Source: Planctomycetaceae bacterium
GTDB lineage: Bacteria > Planctomycetota > Planctomycetia > Pirellulales > Thermoguttaceae
Reading direction: 5' to 3'
Length of the DNA stretch: 64,000 nt
Assembly: GCA_021372005.1 (NCBI GenBank)
Contig: JAJFVC010000017.1
Location: 1 to 64,000, forward strand
Part shown: piece after piece, positions 8,757 through 18,300 of the stretch
Position numbering within the stretch: position 1 is the stretch's first letter
Layout of the letters: the number at the start of each line of letters is the position of its first letter
The notes under the pieces: generated by a model
Seen by the model: only the letters and a program-made list of their open reading frames with translations
What the model was told of the DNA's origin: nothing
Database searches by the model: none
Translations under genes and position numbers: made by a program

Positions 8757-8772
8757 TGCAACCGGCGTGCCA
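8757..8772 (-). promoter_or_regulatory. Sigma-54 (-24/-12) promoter of the trehalose operon
   Basis: Read on the minus strand the sequence is TGGCACG-CCGG-TTGCA, a full match to the sigma-54 consensus TGGCACG-N4-TTGCW, with GG and GC at the proper distance. Transcription should begin near 8746, giving a leader of about 40 bases before the receiver ATG at 8706. The divergent gene pair encodes an NtrC-type activator, the class that sigma-54 promoters require. Confidence 0.85.
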
Positions 8773-8791
8773 TTTGCTACGGGTCGGCGCC

Positions 8792-8811
8792 CAACGGTCG
8801 TCAGCCCGTTG
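8792..8811. promoter_or_regulatory. Inverted repeat, candidate activator (UAS) site
   Basis: CAACGG and CCGTTG form a perfect 6-8-6 dyad about 20 bases upstream of the -24 element. A further CGTTGG half-site lies at 8822-8827. Binding by the NtrC-like protein encoded at 10484 is inferred from position; the site is close to the promoter for a classical enhancer, so a repressor or the divergent promoter are alternatives. Confidence 0.35.
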
Positions 8812-8994
8812 CGGGGTAAGACGTTGGGGCGTTTTTACCAATCGGACCCAAGCGGCCGCCGAGCGCCCCGGTTGTGGAAAGAATTTGACCTTCGAGGAAA
8901 GATGATTTTCTCGACGCGGCCATTCGTAGCACGCCACTTGCCAGACGGCGGGATCGGGTGTTATGGTGTCTTGGGTTGCCACGAAGATCGTACC

Positions 8995-10506
8995 ATGAGG
9001 AATGGGGTCATGTGGAAGCGAGTGATTGCTCCGGCGATGGTCGTCAGTCTGTTGTGGTTGGCCGGCAGCAGCATCTCGACCTATTACTTCCATCGCGCCT
9101 ACGAGTCGCAATCTCGGGTGCTGACCGACAACGTGGCGACAATCCGCGCCGCGTGGGCCATGCAGGACGCTCTGTGGAGGCTCCACGCAGTCGTCATGGA
9201 GTCGACCGACAAGGAGCGACGTGAAACGCGCACGGAAACGACCGAAATGGAGGCGACGTTCGACCGGCAACTGGACGAGGCCGATCGTTCGGCATTTCTG
9301 CCGGAGGAAAAATCGTTGGTGCAGGCGGTTCGGGAGCATTACGCCGTCTATCGGGATCATATCGAGTCACGGTTGAAACCGCCGTCGTTGACCGCGTTGT
9401 TGACGTCTCAAACGGCGGAAAAAGAGAAAACGATCCGCCTGGCCCGCGCCGTGGCCGAGCCTTGCCGCCAATTGGTCGAGTTGAACGAACGCATGTTGAT
9501 GGAAACCACCGCTCGAAACGACCAGTTGAGCAGTTGGGTGAATTTTGTTCGCTTTGCATTTCTGACCGCCGGGCCGATCGTTGGCGTGCTGTTCGGCCTG
9601 TGGATCGCCCGCGGCGTGCACCGTTCGATCTCGCAGATCAGCGTGACGTTGAGCGATGCGACGGGCGAGATGAATCGCCAACTCGGCTCGGTTGAGATCG
9701 ACGGGGGGAGCGATCTGCCTGGATTGCATCAGCAGGTGCAGGCGGTGGCCTCGCAAATCCGCGATGTGATGGACGAGTTGGAGCAGGCGCGGCGCCACGC
9801 GCTGATGACCGAACGATTGGCGGCGGTCGGCGAGTTGGCGGCGGGTGTGGCCCACGAACTTCGCAACCCATTGACCTCCATCAAACTGCTGATTCAGACG
9901 GCCGCACAACGGCCGCAGCACGAGGCACTGACCGGCCGGCGGCTTCAGGTCGTGCAGCAGGAAATCGCGAGGATGGAAAGTACGATCCAAGGGTTGTTGG
10001 ATTTTGCTCGACCGCCCGAACTGCACCGCGTCGCCCACGACCTCCGTGCGACCCTGCGACGCGCGCTGAACCTGGTGGAGGGGCGGGCTAAGCAGCAAAA
10101 CGTCGCGATTGCCGAGAGTACGCCCGTGTCGCCGGTGATCGTCGACGGCGATCCCGAACAGCTCCATCAGATTCTGATCAATTTGCTGCTCAACGGGATC
10201 GAGGCCATGCCCGAGGGAGGTTTGTTGGCGGTGGCGGTCGAAACGGACCCGTTGGACCCGATGTGCCGCGTCTCCGTTTCCGATTCGGGCGGCGGCATCC
10301 CGGCGTCGATGCTCGATCGGATCTTCGAGCCGTTTGCCACGAGCAAGGAACGGGGCACGGGCTTGGGATTGGCCATCAGCCACCGCATCGCCAAGGAACA
10401 CGGCGGCGAGTTGTCGGCGGCCAATCGACCGGAGGGCGGCGCCGTTTTCACGTTGGAATTGCCTTTGAGCGCGGAGCGACCCCATGGCGAAACTGTTAGT
10501 GATTGA
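8995..10506 (+). CDS. NtrB/ZraS-type sensor histidine kinase
   Basis: The protein has 503 residues from ATG 8995 (ATG 9010, with AGGA 8 bases upstream, is equally possible). TM1 spans about residues 8-28, an extracytoplasmic helical sensor region follows to about 180, then TM2 (about 185-205), a HAMP-like linker and coiled coil. The kinase core starts with VAHELRNPLTSIK, His287 being the phosphorylated residue. N box NLLLNGIEAM, G1 DSGGGIP and G2 GTGLGLAIS follow. It should phosphorylate the response regulator whose gene overlaps its 3' end by 23 bases. The signal is unknown; envelope or osmotic stress is plausible given the divergent trehalose operon. Confidence 0.93.
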   Translation: MRNGVMWKRVIAPAMVVSLLWLAGSSISTYYFHRAYESQSRVLTDNVATIRAAWAMQDALWRLHAVVMESTDKERRETRTETTEMEATFDRQLDEADRSAFLPEEKSLVQAVREHYAVYRDHIESRLKPPSLTALLTSQTAEKEKTIRLARAVAEPCRQLVELNERMLMETTARNDQLSSWVNFVRFAFLTAGPIVGVLFGLWIARGVHRSISQISVTLSDATGEMNRQLGSVEIDGGSDLPGLHQQVQAVASQIRDVMDELEQARRHALMTERLAAVGELAAGVAHELRNPLTSIKLLIQTAAQRPQHEALTGRRLQVVQQEIARMESTIQGLLDFARPPELHRVAHDLRATLRRALNLVEGRAKQQNVAIAESTPVSPVIVDGDPEQLHQILINLLLNGIEAMPEGGLLAVAVETDPLDPMCRVSVSDSGGGIPASMLDRIFEPFATSKERGTGLGLAISHRIAKEHGGELSAANRPEGGAVFTLELPLSAERPHGETVSD

Positions 10507-11947
10507 CGACGAACCGAGCATCCACTTCAGCATCGAACAGGTGTTGGCGGACCAGTCTCTTGAAGTGTTCGGCGCCGAGACGGCCGCCGATGGGCTGCGG
10601 CTGGCCGCCGAAGAATCGCCTGACGTGATCTTGCTGGATATTCGGCTGGGCGACCGTTCGGGCCTGGACGTGTTTCACGACCTCCGACGGCTCGATCCTC
10701 GGTGCCTGATCATTTTCATCACCGGCCACGGAACGACCGACACGGCCATCGAGGCCATGAAACTCGGCGCCTATGATTACCTGGTCAAACCGTTCGACGT
10801 GGCGTCGCTTCGGCAAACGGTCGGCCAGGCGCTGGCCATCAGTCGATTGATGCACGTGCCGACGATTCTCGAGGAAGGCGACCGGCCCGAGGATCGACCC
10901 GACCGGTTGATCGGCAGCGGTCCGGCGATGCAGATCGTCTGCAAGCAGATCGGACGGGTCGCGCCCCAGGATGTAAACGTGTTGATTCTCGGCGAGAGCG
11001 GCACGGGTAAGGAGTTGGTGGCCCGGGCCATCTATCACCACAGCCGCCGCAGCCAGGGTCCGTTTTTAGCGATCAACTGCGCGGCCATTCCCGAGCCGCT
11101 GTTGGAAAGCGAGCTGTTCGGCCACGAAAAAGGGGCGTTCACCGGGGCCGATCGCCGGCGGATCGGAAAGTTCGAGCAGGCCCACGGCGGCACGCTGCTG
11201 CTCGACGAGATCGGCGACATGTCGCCGCGGACGCAAGCCAAAATCTTGCGGCTGTTGCAGGAGGGCACGTTCGATCGGGTCGGCGGTAGCGAGTCCATCT
11301 CGGCCGACGTTCGCGTGTTGGCCGCAACGAACAAAAACCTTGATGCGCTGATCGAACAAGGCGCGTTCCGAAGCGATCTCTATTATCGGTTGCGCGGCGT
11401 GACGATCCCGTTGCCGCCGCTGCGAGAGCATCGTGAGGACATCGCCGAGCTGGCCCACTATTTTCTCTTCCGCTTCAACAAGCAACTCGGCACGATCGTG
11501 CAGTCGATTTCGACCGAGGCGCTCGATTTGTTGGAGCAATACGATTGGCCGGGCAACGTGCGTCAACTGCAAAGCGCGATCCGCGAGGCGCTGATCGTCT
11601 CGGCCGGCCCTTCGATTCTGCCGGAGTTTCTGCCCGCTGAACTGCATCCGTCGGAGACCGAGGAACCGCTGGTGTCGGACGGTGGGACGATCGCCGAACC
11701 GGATTGGAAGACGTTGTCGCAATTCGTCGAAACCGCCGCGGCCCGGGGCGACGCCGGCCTGTATCGTCGGGCGATCGAGCAGTTCGATCGGCTGGTGATC
11801 TCGCAGGTGTTGAAGCAGGCGGGCGGTCAGCAAAACCGGGCTGCTGAACTGCTCGGCCTCAGTCGCGTGACGTTGCGGGCCAAACTACGGCATCTGCAGA
11901 TGTCGGTTGCCAAAACGCTTTCGCCCAAACAACCGCCGGCGTCGTAG
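10484..11947 (+). CDS. Sigma-54-dependent response regulator (NtrC/ZraR type)
   Basis: This 487-residue protein has three parts. The receiver (1-120) carries Asp52 in LLDIRLG and Lys in VKPFD. The AAA+ domain has Walker A GESGTGKE (about 170-177), GAFTGA (about 217-222) that contacts sigma-54, Walker B LLLDEIGDM and a GNVRQL sensor II region. The C-terminal Fis-type helix-turn-helix is ...NRAAELLGLSRVTLRAKL. It should drive open-complex formation at sigma-54 promoters when phosphorylated by the kinase encoded just upstream. The nearest consensus sigma-54 promoter precedes the divergent trehalose operon. Confidence 0.95.
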   Translation: MAKLLVIDDEPSIHFSIEQVLADQSLEVFGAETAADGLRLAAEESPDVILLDIRLGDRSGLDVFHDLRRLDPRCLIIFITGHGTTDTAIEAMKLGAYDYLVKPFDVASLRQTVGQALAISRLMHVPTILEEGDRPEDRPDRLIGSGPAMQIVCKQIGRVAPQDVNVLILGESGTGKELVARAIYHHSRRSQGPFLAINCAAIPEPLLESELFGHEKGAFTGADRRRIGKFEQAHGGTLLLDEIGDMSPRTQAKILRLLQEGTFDRVGGSESISADVRVLAATNKNLDALIEQGAFRSDLYYRLRGVTIPLPPLREHREDIAELAHYFLFRFNKQLGTIVQSISTEALDLLEQYDWPGNVRQLQSAIREALIVSAGPSILPEFLPAELHPSETEEPLVSDGGTIAEPDWKTLSQFVETAAARGDAGLYRRAIEQFDRLVISQVLKQAGGQQNRAAELLGLSRVTLRAKLRHLQMSVAKTLSPKQPPAS

Positions 11948-12091
11948 GCGGGGCACGATCGCGGGGCTTCCAACGCGGCGGAAATCCAAAAATCGGCATG
12001 GTGGCGCTCGGGCGGTTTTGCTAGGGTGCGAGGTTGGCTTCCGGCGCACGAAAAAAACGCTTTTTGCGAGCCTTCCACCCCGAAAAAACCA

Positions 12092-12931
12092 ATGATGCGA
12101 CTCGCCCGGCTGCAGATCGGCGTCTTCTGTTCGCTAGCAATGCTAGCGGCCGGATGTCGTTTGCCCGGTCGAGACGGCCCGGTGCCGGCCTCGCTGGCCG
12201 ATTGTCGGCGGTTGGCCCAGCAAGGGGCCGTGGCGCTCGATCGCGGCGATCAACCGAAGGCCGAAACGTTGCTGTCCCAAGCCGTCGAGGTCTGTCCGGT
12301 CGACGCCGAAGCCCGAATGCATTACGCCGAGGCCCTTTGGCGGCGCGGCGCCCGCCAGGAGGCGATCGCTCAGTTGGAGGAGGCCACGCGATTGACGGCC
12401 GAGGATGCGTCGTTGTGGGTGCGGCTGGCGGAGATGCATTTGACGGTCGGCCAACCGGAGCTCGCCCGATCGAACGCCGAACGGGCATTGAGTCTCGACG
12501 CGAAACTTCCGTCGGCCTGGGCGATTCGCGGCCGGGTGTTGCGCGCCGACGGGCGACTCGACGAAGCGCTGGCCGACGATCTGCACGCGCTGGGCTATAC
12601 GCCGAATGATCGCGCGCTGCTGGCCGAAATTGCGGATTTGCATCGCCAGTTGAATCAGCCGGACCGGGCGTTGCAGACCTTGCAGACCTTGGCCGACACC
12701 TATCCGTCGAACGAAGAGCCGAGCCGGGTGCTTTACGAAATCGGGTTGGCCCAAACGGCGTTGGGGCGTTATGACGATGCGGCGGAGAGTTTTGCCTCGG
12801 CGGCGGCTCGCGGCGGTTCTTCGCCCGAACTGGTTGCCCGGCTCAACGAGGTCCGACGTCTGGCCGGTCGGTCCGTGCAAGCCGCTGAAACCGCTTGTCA
12901 ACGGGATGAAATCGCGGGGCAACGCCGCTAA
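12092..12931 (+). CDS. TPR-repeat lipoprotein
   Basis: The product has 279 residues. The ATG pair at 12092/12095 gives a lipoprotein signal peptide with lipobox LAAGC (Cys22), so lipid anchoring to a membrane is expected. The rest is a run of tetratricopeptide repeats (about residues 35-250; for example A-x-L-H-Y/W-A-E-A-L-W and AEMHLTVGQPELARSNAERAL). Such proteins act as scaffolds. No ribosome-binding site is obvious. A longer in-frame start at 12026 would bury the signal peptide and is rejected. No link to its neighbours is evident. Confidence 0.8.
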   Translation: MMRLARLQIGVFCSLAMLAAGCRLPGRDGPVPASLADCRRLAQQGAVALDRGDQPKAETLLSQAVEVCPVDAEARMHYAEALWRRGARQEAIAQLEEATRLTAEDASLWVRLAEMHLTVGQPELARSNAERALSLDAKLPSAWAIRGRVLRADGRLDEALADDLHALGYTPNDRALLAEIADLHRQLNQPDRALQTLQTLADTYPSNEEPSRVLYEIGLAQTALGRYDDAAESFASAAARGGSSPELVARLNEVRRLAGRSVQAAETACQRDEIAGQRR

Positions 12932-12976
12932 ACGCCATCTCGCGGTTGCCCACTTGTCTCCTAAGAAAAAATTCTC

Positions 12977-15193
12977 ATGAGTCAATTTTCAAAACCTTCC
13001 GTTCATCAGCCTTACGTGCCCGACGACGTCGCGCTGCCCGAGTTCACCTGGTCGGCCGTGCTGACCGGCGCGGTGTTGGGGATTCTGTTTGGGGCGTCGT
13101 CGCTCTATCTGGTGTTGAAGGTCGGCATGACCGTTTCGGCGTCGATCCCCGTGGCGGTGTTGTCGATCACGCTGTTTCGCGTGTTTTCCCACGCGTTCGG
13201 CGTCCGGCGCGCCACGATTTTGGAGAACAACATCGTGCAGACCACGGGCTCGGCCGGCGAGTCGGTCGCGTTCGGCGTGGGCGTCACGATGCCGGCGGTC
13301 ATGCTGCTCGGGTTCGAGATGGAAATCACGCGGGTTATGGTCGTCTCGGTGCTCGGTGGATTGCTGGGCATTTTGATGATGATTCCCCTGCGGCGGGCGT
13401 TCATCGTTCGCCAGCACGACAAGCTCGTTTATCCCGAGGGCACTGCGTGCGCCGAAGTGTTGAAGATTGGCGAGATGGGCGGGGCCAGCGCGAAAACCGT
13501 TTTCGGCGGTTTCGGACTGGCGTTTTTCTACCAATTGTTGATGGGCGCGTCGCAACTTTGGCGCGACGTGATCGCCTATCCGTTGCGAGCGTTCAAGGGT
13601 GCGACATTGGCCATGGAGATGAGCCCGGCGCTGCTGGGCGTCGGATACATCATCGGCACCCGAACCGCCTGCGTCATGGTCGCCGGCGGCGTGCTATCGT
13701 GGTTGGTGTTCTGCCCGATGATCATGTTTTTCGGCGGCCATCTGACCGAGCCGCTCGAGCCCGGCAAGACGTTGATCCGCACGATGGACGCCGATCTGTT
13801 GCGCGAGGCCTATGTGCTGTACATCGGGGCCGGCGCGGTGGCGGCCGGCGGCATCATCAGCATGATCCGAGCCTTGCCCATGATTGTATCGTCGGTGGCG
13901 GCGGGGCTCCGAGACCTGCGCGGCAGTGCGGTCGGTGAAAAAACACAGACCGCGACCAAACGCACGGACCGCGATCTTTCGATGCGTGTGGTGTTGTTCG
14001 GCTCGTTGTCGCTAGTGGCCGCAATTTGGGTTTTCTTGGGCGTCGATCCACAAGCGGGCGGAAGTTGGTCGTTGGGGGCGATTTTGAATTGGGTCAATCT
14101 GGCCGCCGCCGCGATGATCGTGCTGTTCGGATTTCTGTTCGTCACGGTCTCGTCGCGATTGACCGGCGAGATCGGCTCGTCGAGCAATCCGATTTCCGGG
14201 ATGACTATCGCCACGCTGCTGTTGACCTGTCTGATTTTTCTCGCATTGGGATGGACCGCGCCGCAATATCGACTCGTGGCCATCTCGGTCGCGGCGGTCG
14301 TGTGCATCGCGTCGAGCAACGGCGGCACCACCTCGCAAGACTTGAAAACCGGGTATTTGGTCGGGGCGACGCCCAAGTGGCAACAGTGGAGCATTTTGGT
14401 CGGATCGCTCACCTCGGCGCTGGTGATCGGCGTGATTCTGTTGGCGATGAATCGGGCGGGCACGATTTATTCGCAAAAAGATTTGCAGCAGCCCAAACAG
14501 CCATTCAACATGGCTGCGATGCGAGCGACGGCCCGGCAGGAGACCGTACCCGGCGACGCGAAACAAGAAAAATATTTCGTCTGGCACGCCGTGGAAGGCA
14601 ACGCCGAGGGCGTCACGCCCGGCAAGTATCTGGTCAGCGACGCCGGACGGATCTGCTGGTTGGTCGATCCGGGCATCAACGGCCGGCTGGGCCGACGCGA
14701 CGACGGACGCGAGGTACGACAGTATCATCAACCGCAGGCTCAATTGTTTGCGCTGGTGACCGACGGCATTTTGAACCAAAAACTGCCGTGGTCGCTGGTC
14801 GTATTGGGCGCGATCGTGGCGGTGGTCGTCGAGCTGTGCGGCGTCTCGTCGCTGGCGTTCGCCGTGGGCATGTATCTGCCGCTGTCGTCCTCGACGCCGA
14901 TTTTTGTCGGCGGGGCGATTCGTTGGGCGGTCGAGCGATTCCGTCACGGCAAGTCTCGGTCCGATTGGGAGTCGGAGATGAGTCCCGGCATGTTGTTCTC
15001 GACCGGCTACATTGCCGGCGGGAGCATCGCCGGCGTGTTGGTGTCGTTTTTGGCGTTCAGCGACACGCTGCCCGACGCACTGGCCGTCGGACGCGACTTG
15101 CCGCACCGGGGCGTTTTGGCTGCGGCGATGTTTTTGTTGTTGGCGTTGCTTTTGCTTTGGATGGGGAGGAAGTCGGAGAAAGCGGTTTCGTAG
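12977..15193 (+). CDS. OPT family oligopeptide/metal-chelate transporter
   Basis: This 738-residue membrane protein has about 14-16 hydrophobic segments. It opens with PYVPDDVALPEFTWSAVLTG and LYLVLKVGMTVSASIPVAVL, the hallmark start of bacterial OPT transporters, followed by NIVQTTGSAGES and YPEGTACAEVL. A soluble loop (about residues 510-590) interrupts the C-terminal half. OPT proteins import small peptides or metal-siderophore complexes with protons. No clear Shine-Dalgarno precedes the ATG. It starts 45 bases after the TPR gene and may be co-transcribed with it. Confidence 0.92.
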   Translation: MSQFSKPSVHQPYVPDDVALPEFTWSAVLTGAVLGILFGASSLYLVLKVGMTVSASIPVAVLSITLFRVFSHAFGVRRATILENNIVQTTGSAGESVAFGVGVTMPAVMLLGFEMEITRVMVVSVLGGLLGILMMIPLRRAFIVRQHDKLVYPEGTACAEVLKIGEMGGASAKTVFGGFGLAFFYQLLMGASQLWRDVIAYPLRAFKGATLAMEMSPALLGVGYIIGTRTACVMVAGGVLSWLVFCPMIMFFGGHLTEPLEPGKTLIRTMDADLLREAYVLYIGAGAVAAGGIISMIRALPMIVSSVAAGLRDLRGSAVGEKTQTATKRTDRDLSMRVVLFGSLSLVAAIWVFLGVDPQAGGSWSLGAILNWVNLAAAAMIVLFGFLFVTVSSRLTGEIGSSSNPISGMTIATLLLTCLIFLALGWTAPQYRLVAISVAAVVCIASSNGGTTSQDLKTGYLVGATPKWQQWSILVGSLTSALVIGVILLAMNRAGTIYSQKDLQQPKQPFNMAAMRATARQETVPGDAKQEKYFVWHAVEGNAEGVTPGKYLVSDAGRICWLVDPGINGRLGRRDDGREVRQYHQPQAQLFALVTDGILNQKLPWSLVVLGAIVAVVVELCGVSSLAFAVGMYLPLSSSTPIFVGGAIRWAVERFRHGKSRSDWESEMSPGMLFSTGYIAGGSIAGVLVSFLAFSDTLPDALAVGRDLPHRGVLAAAMFLLLALLLLWMGRKSEKAVS

Positions 15194-15275
15194 GGTAGTT
15201 CGCGTCGAAGCGCAGCCTTGCCAGGCGAGGGGTAAGAAAAACGCGGCTAAACAATCGGCGGTGGGGAATCCGTTC

Positions 15276-15304
15276 TTGACCCGCCCTAATAATACGGATA
15301 GATT
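15276..15304 (+). promoter_or_regulatory. Possible sigma-70 type promoter of secA
   Basis: TTGACC and TAGATT are separated by 17 bases. The predicted start would fall on or next to the secA ATG at 15311, and no convincing Shine-Dalgarno is present, so the mRNA could be leaderless or the promoter may lie further upstream. This is by-eye matching only. Confidence 0.3.
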
Positions 15305-15310
15305 GCCATC

Positions 15311-18300
15311 ATGGAAGAAATATTATCACGCATTTGGGATGTTCTTAGTTACGTCTTTGGCGGGATCGGACGGTCGATCGAACGCGGCATCACGGGCCTG
15401 TTCGGGTCGAGCAACGCGAGGTTCCTCAAGAAACTCCAGCCGACGATCGACGCCATCAACGCCTTGGAGTCGAAATACCAGGCGATGACCGACGCCGAGC
15501 TGCGCGAGCAGACCGCGAAGTTCCGCAAGCGGTTGGCCGCCGGCGAGACGCTTGACGATCTGCTGGTCGAGGCGTTTGCGGTCTGCCGCGAGGCCGGACG
15601 CCGGGTGTTGGGCATGCGCCACTACGACGTCCAACTAATGGGCGGCATGGTCCTGCACCGCGGCAACATCGCCGAAATGGTCACCGGCGAAGGCAAAACG
15701 TTGGTCGCCACGCTGCCGGCCTATTTGAACGCACTGGAGGGCAAAGGCGTTCATGTGGTTACGGTGAACGATTACTTGGCCCGGCGCGACATGGAATGGA
15801 TGGGGCCGCTCTACATGTCGCTGGGGCTGACGGTTGGCGCGATCCAGAGCAACATGGAGACCGAAGATCGCCAAAAGAGCTACGAGTGCGACATCACCTA
15901 CGGAACGAACAATGAGTTCGGCTTCGATTACCTCCGCGACAACATGCGTCCGGCGGCGAAGAACGACAACCACTATCCAAAATATTATCAGCAGTCGCAG
16001 GGGCCGCTGCATTTCGCCATCATCGACGAAGTGGACAACATTTTGATCGACGAGGCCCGAACGCCGTTGATCATCTCCGGCCCGGCCCACGACGACGTGA
16101 CCCGCTATGCGAAAGCCGACCGGATCGCCCGGCAGTTGAAAAAAGGTCTGCATTTCGAGGTGAAGGAAAAGGAACATACGGCCAATCTGACGGACGAGGG
16201 CGTGCGAGCGGCCGAGCAGTTGGCGGGCGTCGAGAGTTTTTATACAGCCGGCCACATGGAGTGGCCCCACTTGATCGACAACTCCCTGAAGGCCCATCAT
16301 CTGTACAAACGCGACGTCAACTACGTGGTCAACGGCGACGAGGTAGTGATCGTCGACGAATTCACCGGGCGGTTGATGCCGGGCCGAAATTGGAGCGATG
16401 GGCTGCATCAGGCGGTCGAAGCCAAAGAGGGCGTCCGCATCAAGGAAGAAAACCAGACGCTGGCCACGATCACATTGCAGAATTTCTTTAAGTTGTACAA
16501 AAAAATCTGCGGCATGACCGGTACGGCCATGACCGAGGCGTCCGAGTTCTGGAAGATTTACAAGCTCGACGTGATCGCCGTGCCGACGAACCGCCCGCTC
16601 CAACGGATCAACCATCCGGACATGATCTACCGCACCACCCACGAAAAGTTCAACGCGATCGCCGACGAGATCGAGCGGATGAACAAGTGGGACGTGCTGG
16701 TCAACAAAAAGGGCGAAGAGTATCTCGGGCGGATCATTCACGAAACCGACCAGTCGGTTGAATTCCAGCCGCGTGGGGCGAAGGATCGCGAGACAATCGC
16801 CAAGTCGAACGTCACCGAGATCGAGCGGCGCGGGCGTCCGATCCTGGTCGGCACCGTGTCGATCGAACGGAGTGAGTTGATCTCCGGCATGCTTGAAAAA
16901 CGCGGCATTTCCCATCAAGTGCTCAATGCAAAGCATCACCAGCGCGAGGCCGAGATCGTGGCGCAAGCCGGGCGGCTTAATGCGGTGACAATCGCCACCA
17001 ACATGGCCGGCCGTGGAACGGACATCATCTTGGGCGGCAATCCCGAGGCGATGGCCTGGGCGAAGCTGCAAGAGAAATATCCGACCCGGCTCGAAGTGCC
17101 GCACGAAGAATGGGACGGGTTGGTCCGCGAGATCGAACAACGCGAGCAGATGAAGGCCGAGGGCCGCTTGGTCGCGTCGATGGGTGGGTTGCACATTTTG
17201 GGCACCGAGCGTCACGAAGCCCGGCGCATCGACCTTCAGTTGCGAGGCCGTTGCGGACGTCAGGGCGATCCGGGCAGCAGTCGATTCTTTCTCTCGCTGG
17301 AAGACGATCTGATGCGGATCTTCGCCGGCGAGTGGGTCAAAAACGTGCTGACTCGCTTGGGCATGAAAGAGGGCGAAGCCATCGAAAGCCACATGGTCTC
17401 GCGTCGCATCGAGGGCGCGCAGAAAAAGGTCGAAGAACGCAACTTCGAGATCCGCAAAAACCTGCTCGAATACGATGAAGTGATGGACGAGCAGCGCAAG
17501 CGGGTGTACGGCTACCGTCAGGACATTTTGGACGACGCCGACTGCAAACAGTTGATCTTCGACATGATCGACCGGCAGATCGACCGCTACCTGACCCAAT
17601 TTCTCGATAAAGATTACGGGGCCGAGACGTTCGCCGGCTGGGCGGCCAAGGAACTTTCGGTCGAGTTCGACGCGAGGGATTTTCGCGGTCTCGATTTCCA
17701 AGGGGCCGAGACGTTTGCCCGCGAACAGGCCGAACGGATGGCCGAGGGCCAGGTGCTCGACGCCTTGGAGGAGAATCTGCCCGAGGGAGAGGAAACGTCC
17801 GAATGGAACTGGGAGGCGTTGGCCAAACTGGTCAACACCCGCTGGCACTTGAGCCTCCGCGACCGCGACCTGAAGCAGTTGGGCCGCGATCAGGTCGGCG
17901 ACTTTTTGATCGAGCGGGCTCGAGCCGCGATCGACAAGATCGACCTCGGCGAAGGCGCGAAGTTCTTGGAGCCGGATTTCAACGTGCAGACCGCCTGTGC
18001 GTGGGTTCGCTACAAGTTCGGCATCGAGCTGCCGATCGACGAGGTTCGTGAGCTGGAATTGCCGGCCTTTCGCCGATTGGTGCGCGAACGGGCGTTGGCG
18101 ATGTATCAGGAAAAAGAAGCGGCCTATCCGGTGATGGCCGGCCTGTATCACTTCACGACCCGCGACACCGCCGGCCACAAACGATACGAGCGCGAGGAGC
18201 TGGCCGAATGGGCCGCCCAACGGTTCCACGCAGAACTGACGGTCGAGGATCTGAAAAACAAGCAGCGTGAAGAAATCCGCGATCTGCTGGTCGACTACAG

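Noticed and set aside
14582-14600. Second sigma-54-like TGGCACG (also near 31303)
   Set aside because: No TTGC at the required 4-base spacing, and both lie inside coding sequence.
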